DNA of 64,000 nt from Bdellovibrio svalbardensis. Lineage in GTDB: Bacteria; Bdellovibrionota; Bdellovibrionia; Bdellovibrionales; Bdellovibrionaceae. The first letter of the stretch is position 1. Each line of letters opens with the position of its first letter. Shown piece by piece: positions 44,440 to 51,760 of the stretch. The translations under genes were made by a program, and so were the position numbers. A model generated the notes under the pieces. It had not been told where the DNA came from. It saw only the letters and a program-made list of their open reading frames with translations, and did not search any database. The stretch covers positions 62,001-126,000 of the forward strand of contig NZ_JANRMI010000003.1 in the NCBI RefSeq assembly GCF_029531655.1, written 5' to 3'.

Positions 44440-45063
44440 CTATCCTTCTGCTTCCGCAAATTTATGATTCATCTCAGTAAAGAAACCACCAACTTCCTCA
44501 GTCCAGTTTTTGAGCTCTTCTTGCTGCTCAAAAGTGGTGCGAAGTTTCATCAAAGCGTGGCGGTAGTTCGCTTTGGCTGTGTCATACGGGCATTCCATAA
44601 TCTCAGCGATCTCGTTGAAGCTCATATCCTCGTACACACGAAGTACCAAAGCTGTCTTTTGTTTCATTGGCAACTTATCTACTTCTTTTTGAAGTATGTC
44701 AGCCACCGCCGTGTGGACCAGAGTGTGTTCAGCCTCCGCAGCTACTGCCAAGTGCACGTCTTCCACGTCGACCGTGTCACGCTTAAACTCACGCAGTTTA
44801 TTGCGTGCCGTGTTCACGCCAATTTGGAACAACCAGCTTTTGAAGGATGCTCTTCCTTCAAAGGAGTTCAGTTTCTCGTAAGCTTTAATGAAAGCTTCCT
44901 GAGTTACATCCTCCGCTACATCCATGTCTTTCACGAACCTCAAACTCAAGCGCAGCAAACTTCTCTGATGTCGTTTCACGAGTTCGGAAAAAGAGCGTCT
45001 ATCCCCAGACTTCACTTTTTCGACCAGTTCAAGATCTGTTAGCACTATTAGATCTCTCTCCAT
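44440..45063 (-). CDS. ECF-family RNA polymerase sigma factor
   Basis: 207 residues. Region 2 is visible in LVKRHQRSLLRLSLRFVKDM ... VAEDVTQEAFIKAYEKLNSF, and RASFKSWLFQIGVNTARNKL continues it. Region 4 is LPMKQKTALVLRVYEDMSFN EIAEIMECPYDTAKANYRHA. Group 4 (ECF, RpoE-like) by length and absence of regions 1 and 3. It heads a three-gene operon with an anti-sigma-like and a Spy/CpxP-like protein. Autoregulation is expected, but no -35/-10 pair could be assigned. Confidence 0.93.
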   Translation of the reverse strand: MERDLIVLTDLELVEKVKSGDRRSFSELVKRHQRSLLRLSLRFVKDMDVAEDVTQEAFIKAYEKLNSFEGRASFKSWLFQIGVNTARNKLREFKRDTVDVEDVHLAVAAEAEHTLVHTAVADILQKEVDKLPMKQKTALVLRVYEDMSFNEIAEIMECPYDTAKANYRHALMKLRTTFEQQEELKNWTEEVGGFFTEMNHKFAEAEG

Positions 45064-45179
45064 ACTTTGACTCGTTTCTGTCTATTTTCGGTTAACGTTC
45101 TGAATTTTTTTCCAGAAGAGCCATTCTGCCCCCCTTCAGCCCCCGGTAAATTCGCCCCCAAACCCGCGGTGCCTACACT

Positions 45180-45243
45180 GTTTCATATAAGCAACGTTGA
45201 TGCCAAAATGTGCAGAGTCAAAGTGACTCTAAATATATGAAAC
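45180..45243. promoter_or_regulatory. nested inverted repeats between the sigma operon and a small secreted gene
   Basis: Outer arms GTTTCATATA (45180-45189) and TATATGAAAC (45234-45243) pair perfectly over 10 bp and enclose AGAGTCA-AAG-TGACTCT (45214-45230). The element lies in the 299-nt divergent gap. It may be an operator or a structured transcript. Confidence 0.6.
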
Positions 45244-45362
45244 TATTTAGGAATTACGCATTTTGTTATGACGCACATAAGAAAAACTTATGGGCCCTTT
45301 TCTAACAGCCTAGGTTGACTTGAGGACCCCCAAAATCAATCCTAAAGGGGTCGGAGGTTTAA

Positions 45363-45617
45363 ATGAAACTGATCGGAATTTTAGCGTTTCTTTTACCTGT
45401 CTATATATATGCGGAGACGACTGCCAACAATGCCCCCGTTGAAAACACCGAGGCCCAGGCGCTTCCTCCAGAACCGACACCGCCACAGCCTGATCGTCCT
45501 GACACCACACTGGTGGGAACCAAAAAGCAGCACAAAGAGGGCAAGAAGAAGGCCGATCAAAAGATGAAGGAGGCTGGAAAGAAATCTCCAGAGCCTCCTT
45601 CGAATGTTTCACCTTAA
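45363..45617 (+). CDS. small secreted Pro/Lys-rich protein
   Basis: 84 residues with GGAGG 5 nt before the ATG. A signal peptide (MKLIGILAFLLPVYIYA) is followed by a disordered mature part: a Pro/Glu-rich half (LPPEPTPPQPDRPDT) and a Lys-rich half (KKQHKEGKKKADQKMKEAGK). No cysteine or domain is present. The basic tail could bind peptidoglycan, LPS or DNA; this is speculation. Confidence 0.6.
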   Translation: MKLIGILAFLLPVYIYAETTANNAPVENTEAQALPPEPTPPQPDRPDTTLVGTKKQHKEGKKKADQKMKEAGKKSPEPPSNVSP

Positions 45618-45640
45618 ACTTTTTATGGACTCCGCTCCGT

Positions 45641-46486
45641 CTAGCGTTGAGCTAGTTGAGAGCGCATATCTGTAGACTTAAGACCCAAGCGGCAGTAGTT
45701 GCTCTTCGCATAGGCATAGGCCTGATAAGGCGATGAGTTGCGGCTGGTGTAAGGGACTGAGTTGTATTCATTCAAATGAGTCATGCCCTTTTGATAATGA
45801 ATCGTCCTGATATCGCGATAGTTACTGTCAATCACCTCAAGGTCATATCCCATGAGGGTCTTATTCATATCAACGACCAACCAAGCATGAGCCATGATTC
45901 CCGGGATCTGTAGCTTCTGATAAGTTACATGCCCGCGTTTCACTTCCTGATAAAGTTCATCCATCATGACTTTCAAAGTTCCCGGCTCAACTCGCGTTCG
46001 GCCCGTAATTCCACGCAACCAACCAAATGCAATGCCCTCGCCAATTTGCCAGCGATTCAAAGCACTTTGAATTTCGCGGTGATAGTCCGTCGAGAACTCA
46101 TAAAGATTGTGATAGCCGGGAACTTCCACAACAGCCCTGCCATCGACAATATCGGCGATAATTTCCACAGCTTTCTGGCGATCCGCGCGACGAAGATCAG
46201 GTCGATACACCGCCACATAGGTCGCATTTCTGGTAAACATGGAATGCCACCAACACACACCACCATTACCAATGCCGCCACTATTCAAAAAAGAAAGGCG
46301 ATTTTCATAGCTGTAAACCAAACTTTTAAAATAGTTCACATCGGAAGCGCCGGTGCAATATTCTTTTCGACTGGTGGGGGCTTTCACACTTCCCGATTTA
46401 TTAATCTCTGCCGCGTGCAAGAGTGACGAAAACAAAGTCGTCACAACAAGAGTCATTCCATAAAAAAACGTGCGCGATTGAATCAT
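45641..46486 (-). CDS. secreted protein with papain-like Cys-His-Asp/Asn pattern
   Basis: ATG at 46486 with AGAGG upstream; 281 residues with a signal peptide (ending LLHAAE). Three conserved-looking sites are ordered as in papain-like enzymes: GNGGVCWWHSMF (Cys78), IPGIMAHAWLVVDM (His200) and YDLEVIDSNY (Asp220 or Asn222), each in a hydrophobic strand or helix-start context. The intervening ~120 residues are helical. No exact family is recognised. It could be an exported cysteine peptidase, amidase or transglutaminase-like enzyme. Confidence 0.62.
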   Translation of the reverse strand: MIQSRTFFYGMTLVVTTLFSSLLHAAEINKSGSVKAPTSRKEYCTGASDVNYFKSLVYSYENRLSFLNSGGIGNGGVCWWHSMFTRNATYVAVYRPDLRRADRQKAVEIIADIVDGRAVVEVPGYHNLYEFSTDYHREIQSALNRWQIGEGIAFGWLRGITGRTRVEPGTLKVMMDELYQEVKRGHVTYQKLQIPGIMAHAWLVVDMNKTLMGYDLEVIDSNYRDIRTIHYQKGMTHLNEYNSVPYTSRNSSPYQAYAYAKSNYCRLGLKSTDMRSQLAQR

Positions 46487-46593
46487 AAGGACCTCTATCA
46501 ATATTTGAGTGAAGGCCTTCATAGCAAGTGTTATTTATTTTGGCTCGTTAGGAAATGGCAACAACGAGGACAAGCATCCACCGGAATATGTCG

Positions 46594-46622
46594 CAAAAAA
46601 AAGGCGCCTCAATGGGCACCTT
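46594..46622 (-). terminator. terminator of dgcB
   Basis: On the minus strand AAGGTGCC, loop CATTGA, GGCGCCTT continues into a T-run. It starts 26 nt beyond the dgcB stop. Confidence 0.88.
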
Positions 46623-46647
46623 TTTCTTTAATATGTCTTAATGAAAT

Positions 46648-47580
46648 CTAAGGAGCAATTGTGGTGCGGTTTCGCCCGCCTTGCTTTGATTGATACAAAG
46701 CTTTGTCAGCGCGGTCGTAAATCTGACTCCACTCGGTCTCATGAGGTTGCTTCGTCGCGACCCCCACTGAAATCGTAAGAGGGATCTTCTTGTTCTCAAA
46801 AACAAACTCGCTGGTTTCGATGGTATGACGAATACGCTCACCCACTTCTCCAGCCACTTTTGCGTTTGAGCCCGAAAGAATCAAAACGAACTCTTCACCA
46901 CCGTATCGGGCAAAGAAGTCATTCGCACGAATCAACTTCGTGATCACGATGCGGCACAATTCTTTAAGAACGTAGTCACCACCTGGATGTCCGAAGGTGT
47001 CATTGATTTTTTTGAAATGATCGATATCGAAAGTCACGATACTGAGTGGCTCGTTCAACACTTCGGAACGTTTCACAGCCTCAGGGCCTTTTTCAATCAA
47101 GGCACCTTTTGAATGTGCGCCCGTCAAAGCATCCTTCTGAGACTTTTCGTACATCGCTTGGTTCGTGATCGCTTCCAAACTTCCTTTCTCAAGGAATTTG
47201 AAAATCACATTACCTGTTTTAATTTGATCATTATTTTTCAACAAACAAGATGCCAACGGTGGCAAAGCCTGACTGTTTACGATGGTCTTATTGGTGGAGC
47301 CCAAATCAATGATGGAAACTTCACCGTTGTTGACAGCAAACTTTGCATGCGAGCGACTCAAGCTTTTGTCATCAATATAAACTTGGCTCTCAACCGAGCG
47401 TCCGATAACGATATCATTCGCAGTGATAGGATATTGTTTTCCAACGTATCCTGGAGGACCAATCAACACCAGAATCGCCGGTGGAACTTCATCAGCTTCG
47501 CGCAAGCGTCCCTTGAAAGTATCACTTGCGACGATACTGGTTTTTTCTAAATTATCGGAGCTGTCATCGTTGTGAGCCAT
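46648..47580 (-). CDS. dgcB: FHA-GGDEF diguanylate cyclase (DgcB-like)
   Basis: The ATG at 47580 gives 310 residues. The order is: disordered N-terminal tail with Thr14 (NLEKTSI); FHA domain (~35-130) with R61, S75, R76, H78 and N97 of the phosphothreonine pocket; a short helix; then GGDEF with RYGGEEF (225-231) and the metal/substrate motif FDIDHFKKINDTFGH. The active site is intact; the RxxD inhibitory site is not obvious. In B. bacteriovorus, DgcB (Bd0742) has this FHA-GGDEF layout, is needed for prey entry and is regulated by phosphorylation of the tail threonine. Orthology is inferred from layout and tail. Confidence 0.85.
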   Translation of the reverse strand: MAHNDDSSDNLEKTSIVASDTFKGRLREADEVPPAILVLIGPPGYVGKQYPITANDIVIGRSVESQVYIDDKSLSRSHAKFAVNNGEVSIIDLGSTNKTIVNSQALPPLASCLLKNNDQIKTGNVIFKFLEKGSLEAITNQAMYEKSQKDALTGAHSKGALIEKGPEAVKRSEVLNEPLSIVTFDIDHFKKINDTFGHPGGDYVLKELCRIVITKLIRANDFFARYGGEEFVLILSGSNAKVAGEVGERIRHTIETSEFVFENKKIPLTISVGVATKQPHETEWSQIYDRADKALYQSKQGGRNRTTIAP

Positions 47581-47718
47581 AAAGAAAATTATAGAGCCCA
47601 CAAGCGACGAATGACAATCAAGCATTGTTCAATTTTCTGTTCGCTGGTCACTGGCCTAGCACAATTGTCGCTACGACCTTTGTCTTGATGTCAAAATGAG
47701 ACGACCAACTACCAGCCG

Positions 47719-48627
47719 CTATTTCTGCACAGGCTCAGCGATGATCAAACCATAATTGCTATTTGCTTCCAGCTTCTGTGTCTCTGTTGAGATCCAGGAT
47801 AAGTATGGCTGAACTTTTGTATAAATCGTTTTACCAACACAAACCGCCTGAGGATCTGACTTAATATCCGCGCGGCTGGTCACACCCGCCAGATAGTTCT
47901 GCCCTTTCGAACTGACATACGCCGGCCCCCCGGAATCGCCATGACAAGCTCCCTCACCATTGGTGTTATCAATCTGCATTTCCGTCTGTGTAAAGTTGGG
48001 ATCCGCGATCTGCACAGTGACCTTCAACAGCTCCGTGGCATAAGTTTGCTTCACGCCATCGGTTTCGCCAAAGCCTGCCAGAGTGACTGGCATCTTCGCA
48101 GCAAGAACAGCATTGGCAGGAAGTAATGTCGCAGGCACATACCCCTCAGGCAGTCCCCCTGTAAATCGAAGCAATGAAAGATCGCCCCAGTTTTCATCAC
48201 TATTGCCAGAGAGATGCTGCCAGTTTGGTGCTGTCACACCGGCAACAACTCGACGAACCAGCTTATTTTGAGAGATCGTTTGAAAGAAGGCTTTAAAATC
48301 TGGAACCTGATTTGAGAAGAGCAAAATCAATTCTCGCGGATTCTTAGAAGAGCAATGACCCGCTGTCAGAATGATATCTTGAGAAAGGATTGTGCCCGTG
48401 CACGTTTCCAAGCCCTTAATGATGGTATGACCCTGTTGATCTTTTGCGAGATCCACATGAAGCAGCTGCACGGTGGAAATATTGATCGGATCCTGCTCCC
48501 CAACAGCAGTGCCACCGATGATCGCGGAAGAGTTTCCAGTTCCAATCATTTGATGGCTTTGTGGCGCACATCCAGTGCCTAAAACCACCCCCAAAAACAC
48601 TCCGAGAACTCGTTGTGAAACCCCCAT
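47719..48627 (-). CDS. trypsin-like serine protease lipoprotein
   Basis: ATG at 48627 after AGGAGG; 302 residues. Signal peptide with lipobox LGTGC (Cys20). The chymotrypsin fold has an IIGGT start of the mature domain and the catalytic triad His in LTAGHCSS, Asp in NWGDLSLLRF and Ser in GACHGDSGGPAY. The triad is complete. It is probably exposed on the cell surface or in the periplasm and may digest prey protein. The divergent gene at 48866 shares the upstream region, which holds two identical TTAAC-N4-GTTAA sites. Confidence 0.93.
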   Translation of the reverse strand: MGVSQRVLGVFLGVVLGTGCAPQSHQMIGTGNSSAIIGGTAVGEQDPINISTVQLLHVDLAKDQQGHTIIKGLETCTGTILSQDIILTAGHCSSKNPRELILLFSNQVPDFKAFFQTISQNKLVRRVVAGVTAPNWQHLSGNSDENWGDLSLLRFTGGLPEGYVPATLLPANAVLAAKMPVTLAGFGETDGVKQTYATELLKVTVQIADPNFTQTEMQIDNTNGEGACHGDSGGPAYVSSKGQNYLAGVTSRADIKSDPQAVCVGKTIYTKVQPYLSWISTETQKLEANSNYGLIIAEPVQK

Positions 48628-48689
48628 AAGACCCCTCCTATTTGGGAGCGTGTTAGAATCCAATTTGCTGTTTCATGCAAGCTCTTTAT

Positions 48690-48703
48690 TTAACTTTTGT
48701 TAA
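48690..48703. promoter_or_regulatory. TTAACTTTTGTTAA site 1
   Basis: Inverted repeat TTAAC-TTTT-GTTAA, identical to the site at 48830-48843, 140 bp apart in the divergent region between the protease and DUF3465 genes. Confidence 0.5.
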
Positions 48704-48829
48704 TTTTCCCGATAAAAACCCAATAAAACAGCCCCTTAGGTGTCCTTAAGATTGTCAGCTACGGTTGTTTTTTCAAAGCCTCTCCATCGCAGAAAATTCC
48801 TCTATCTCTTTTCTGCTCTTTTTAATAAG

Positions 48830-48843
48830 TTAACTTTTGTTAA
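48830..48843. promoter_or_regulatory. TTAACTTTTGTTAA site 2
   Basis: Second identical copy, 22 nt upstream of the ATG at 48866. Two exact 14-bp copies suggest a binding site for a dimeric regulator. Confidence 0.5.
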
Positions 48844-48865
48844 ACCCAAACGAAGTGAGGATTTC

Positions 48866-49276
48866 ATGCCCAAGTCGCTCTTTACTGTATTGGTTTTGCT
48901 CTCAAGTTTGATTTCTGCCCGAGCCCTTGCGCTTGCAAAGGATGACTCGGCCCTGATCCGCGCGATCCATGACGACCGCGGTGTTAACTATATAGAAGCC
49001 GGACAAATGGTCGTTGAGGAAATTCTGCCTGATGATAATCAAGGCCTTCCTCATCAAAAATGGCTGGTCCGTTTAAGTGATAACAGCTCGGTGGAGTTAG
49101 TCTATAACTCTGACATGGGGGACAGAGTCCCGCTTCAGGTTGGAGAAGTTATGTCGGCAGGAGGGCAACTGATTATGGCGCAGCAGGGACCTCTGTTGCA
49201 TTGGTTGCATTCAGATCCGAAGCAACATCGCCCTGATGGCTATGTTTACGTCAATGGCACGTATTACGGGAAGTAA
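48866..49276 (+). CDS. secreted DUF3465-family protein
   Basis: ATG at 48866 with GAGG 5 nt upstream. 136 residues: signal peptide (ending RALA), then a beta-rich domain with ILPDDNQGLPHQKWLVRL, DRVPLQVGEVMSAGGQL and LHWLHSDPKQHRPDGYVYVN, the motifs of DUF3465 (an OB-like small exported domain). Function is unknown. The longer frame from 48740 has no SD and crosses the regulatory site. Confidence 0.85.
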   Translation: MPKSLFTVLVLLSSLISARALALAKDDSALIRAIHDDRGVNYIEAGQMVVEEILPDDNQGLPHQKWLVRLSDNSSVELVYNSDMGDRVPLQVGEVMSAGGQLIMAQQGPLLHWLHSDPKQHRPDGYVYVNGTYYGK

Positions 49277-49281
49277 GAACC

Positions 49282-49308
49282 AGAAGCTCCGGCAGGCCCG
49301 GAGCTTCT
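49282..49308. terminator. hairpin between convergent genes
   Basis: AGAAGCTCCGG, loop CAGGC, CCGGAGCTTCT: an 11-bp perfect stem between the DUF3465 and pgi stops. T-runs on both sides are poor, but position and strength suggest a shared bidirectional terminator. Confidence 0.75.
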
Positions 49309-49316
49309 CTTAAGCT

Positions 49317-50534
49317 TTAAACTTTTTTAAGCTTTGCCTTGGCCAAAACTTTTCCAAGTTCGACCCCTGGTTGGTCGAAGGCGTTAATTTTCAGATATTC
49401 ACCAAGGCCTGCGACAACCAACTGCCAAAACATGAACATATAGCCCAATGTTTCTTCATCCAATGCCTTGGCTTTCAAGGTCATCGTTGCGACTCCATTT
49501 TGATTTAAAGCCTCTTGTGTCGCCAGGGCCTCGGCACGAAGAAGTTCACCCATGGTGCGACCGTGAAGATCCGCTGTTTCTCTAAAATGTGTTTTATGAA
49601 TTTTCTGCGATCCACCCTCTGATTCTTCGACACGCATAAAGATCACGAATTTGTCTTTCGTGCCTTCCATCACTTGCTGAAGAATGGAATGTTGATCAGA
49701 AGCCCCAATGGCCCACATCGGGGTGCTCACTCGCGGAGCGGTACCACCCGCACGGTTTTGTTTCTTCCCCAAAGACTCTGCCCACAACTGCTGGAACCAG
49801 CTGCCAAAATTTTTCAAGCGTGAGTTGTACGGCCACAACAAAGTGATCCACTCTTCGCGCTGATAACTTTGCAGCACTTGCGCCATCGTTTGAGTCACCA
49901 GAGCTGTGTCTAGCAAGGCTCTCTTGGCACCCACGCGCATTTTCTCAAGATCCAAACCCAAGTATGCTGCCGGGAACATTCCCACTGGCGACAGAACCGA
50001 AAATCTTCCGCCGACGTCCAAAGGAATTTCACACTCTGGAACATTGTGCTTACGCGCCCATTGAGTCAGGGAACTGTCTTTCGTTTCAGAGATCACGATG
50101 CTGTGCTCTGGCAAGCTGAGTTTTTCATCATGATAAATTTGTTCAAGCAGTTCTAAGGCGCACAAAGACTCGATTGTCGTTCCGCTTTTGGAAATGAATG
50201 CCCAGGCCACGTCTTTAAGACTACCCAACTCTTCAATCAGAGTTTCAAACTCTAGCGCATCGACATTGTCGACGAAGAACAGTGATTGCGAGCGAAAAAC
50301 TTCTGCGATCACACGCGTGCCCAATGAGCTTCCGCCCAAACCTACAATCACCAGTTTTTTGAACTTCGCCGCGAAGTCGGCTCCGTGTTTATGAGACTGC
50401 TGCCACAGTTGAATTCGCTCCACCAATTGCGGGAAACCAATTTCTTTTCTTTCCATGAAAAGCTTCAAAGAAGCTTGGCATTCTTGAAGAAGAGTATTTT
50501 GAATGGGCTGACTTGAGTGTGAAATTTCCAACAT
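49317..50534 (-). CDS. pgi: glucose-6-phosphate isomerase
   Basis: ATG at 50534 with GGAG 4 nt upstream; 405 residues, the short form of PGI (E. coli 549). Sugar-phosphate SIS signatures are VGLGGSSLGTRVI and WAFISKSGTTIESL; GRFSVLSPVGMFPAAYLG follows, as in the PGI family. The catalytic Glu is likely in the segment near MEGTKDKF. Cytoplasmic, glycolysis/gluconeogenesis. Two tandem CTACTCC-type hairpins form its leader. Confidence 0.94.
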   Translation of the reverse strand: MLEISHSSQPIQNTLLQECQASLKLFMERKEIGFPQLVERIQLWQQSHKHGADFAAKFKKLVIVGLGGSSLGTRVIAEVFRSQSLFFVDNVDALEFETLIEELGSLKDVAWAFISKSGTTIESLCALELLEQIYHDEKLSLPEHSIVISETKDSSLTQWARKHNVPECEIPLDVGGRFSVLSPVGMFPAAYLGLDLEKMRVGAKRALLDTALVTQTMAQVLQSYQREEWITLLWPYNSRLKNFGSWFQQLWAESLGKKQNRAGGTAPRVSTPMWAIGASDQHSILQQVMEGTKDKFVIFMRVEESEGGSQKIHKTHFRETADLHGRTMGELLRAEALATQEALNQNGVATMTLKAKALDEETLGYMFMFWQLVVAGLGEYLKINAFDQPGVELGKVLAKAKLKKV

Positions 50535-50544
50535 ATATTTCTCC

Positions 50545-50604
50545 GCCGGACTGGTTTGCACTCCGGCTTCGCCGGACTGGTTTGCACTCCAGCTTCGCTG
50601 GAGT
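50545..50604 (-). repeat. tandem CTACTCC-family hairpins upstream of pgi
   Basis: A 26-nt unit (50545-50570) is repeated at 50571-50596 with one change. It forms ACTCCGGC-TTC-GCCGGACT (one mismatch) and, with the following bases, a perfect ACTCCAGC-TTC-GCTGGAGT (50586-50604). The last base is 11 nt upstream of the pgi ATG. This is the only locus of the family with two units. Confidence 0.85.
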
Positions 50605-50615
50605 AGGCGGAAAAA

Positions 50616-51758
50616 CTACGAGATCGCGACGTCTTCCTCGATGCGATGATAACCCTTCCACTCTTTCAGACGACCGCGAGGGCGTCCTCCATCTTCAGGG
50701 TATTCGATGAGCACGTACGTAAGCTTCGTGATTTTTCCTAAGGACACAATATCCAAAGAAGTGAGCTCCGTCCATGTTCCTGTATTAAAATATTCTTTGT
50801 TCTCGCTCCATTGACGATATTGATAAACGTGCGTGTGTCCAAAGACCACTGTATGCACACGGTCATCATTCAAAATCTTACGCGCTGATTCACTAAGATC
50901 AGGGAAGATCGCGCTTTCCAGAATAACCTGGATGATTCTTCTAATCGGCCAATGACGGCGAGGATCTGCAATGAAGGCACTTTTGACGAAATAGACTAGA
51001 GCCATAAAGAAGGCTTTCACCATCGTCATAGTCTCATTGACCATCCCCCAGCGAACCATTTTACCGAAAGGGCGAATTTTATCGACATGGGGATAGGTCT
51101 GTTTGATCTTTAATACCACTTCCAAAAAGAAGTGCGATCCAAATGGCAAGTTCAGAATGGGTTCAACCAGATTCTTCTTTAGGAAGAATTTTTTAGGATC
51201 CATACGGTTGGCGGCTTCATGCATATGACCATGCTCAATATGCACACCATCGAAGAAATAAACGATGTTTTTAAAACGAACTGGCGCACCCACGACTTGA
51301 TTTAAGAACGCACGACATGCGGGCCATAGCATTCCTTGATCGTGATTTCCCACGATATAAGTAATATTATTGCCGGGCTTCGCCGCAAACTCTGCCATCG
51401 CCTGAAAAACAGAGGCATGTCCCTTAACAATATCTTTCAGAATCTCAAGTGTTACAGCTTCAGTGATCACCGAAAGGAAATGACCTTTGTAGTCACACTG
51501 CAGGAAATTGAAGAAGTCGCCATTGATTATCAATTCAACTTCGTAGTCGCGATAGATCCCCGTGGAATAGTAGTGAATGAACTCGACAAGCTTTTCACCA
51601 TAGTAAAACTCTTCCAAAGAGTTCAACCCACCTTGTGGCAGCAGACGTCCTTTGCCCAAATGCAAATCACTCACGACAACTTTGATTTTTTTGATAGGCG
51701 CGGGCTTGGCGACGACTGCTGTGCCGTCGCTGGACTCTACTGTCGAGGTGGACTCCAT
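50616..51758 (-). CDS. metallophosphoesterase, UDP-2,3-diacylglucosamine hydrolase-like
   Basis: 380-residue calcineurin-type phosphoesterase: VVSDLHLGKG (DxH), LIINGDFFNFL (GD), IVGNHDQG (GNHD), EHGHMHEA and VFGHTHVYQYRQW (GHxH). The dimetal site is complete. Size and the HEAANRMDP region resemble LpxH/LpxG-type proteins of lipid A synthesis, but the protein is longer than LpxH (~240) because of a helical insert (~220-290), partly hydrophobic (MVKAFFMALVYFVKSAF), perhaps a membrane hairpin. It lies 2 nt downstream of the coiled-coil gene. Confidence 0.8.
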   Translation of the reverse strand: MESTSTVESSDGTAVVAKPAPIKKIKVVVSDLHLGKGRLLPQGGLNSLEEFYYGEKLVEFIHYYSTGIYRDYEVELIINGDFFNFLQCDYKGHFLSVITEAVTLEILKDIVKGHASVFQAMAEFAAKPGNNITYIVGNHDQGMLWPACRAFLNQVVGAPVRFKNIVYFFDGVHIEHGHMHEAANRMDPKKFFLKKNLVEPILNLPFGSHFFLEVVLKIKQTYPHVDKIRPFGKMVRWGMVNETMTMVKAFFMALVYFVKSAFIADPRRHWPIRRIIQVILESAIFPDLSESARKILNDDRVHTVVFGHTHVYQYRQWSENKEYFNTGTWTELTSLDIVSLGKITKLTYVLIEYPEDGGRPRGRLKEWKGYHRIEEDVAIS

Positions 51759-51760
51759 AC

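Noticed and set aside
44434-45042. 202-codon plus-strand ORF opposite the ECF sigma gene
   Set aside because: Mirror frame of a clearly conserved sigma factor; no SD or family features.
45310-45612. 100-codon minus-strand ORF
   Set aside because: Antisense to the small secreted gene at 45363, which has a strong SD and signal peptide; the minus frame has neither.
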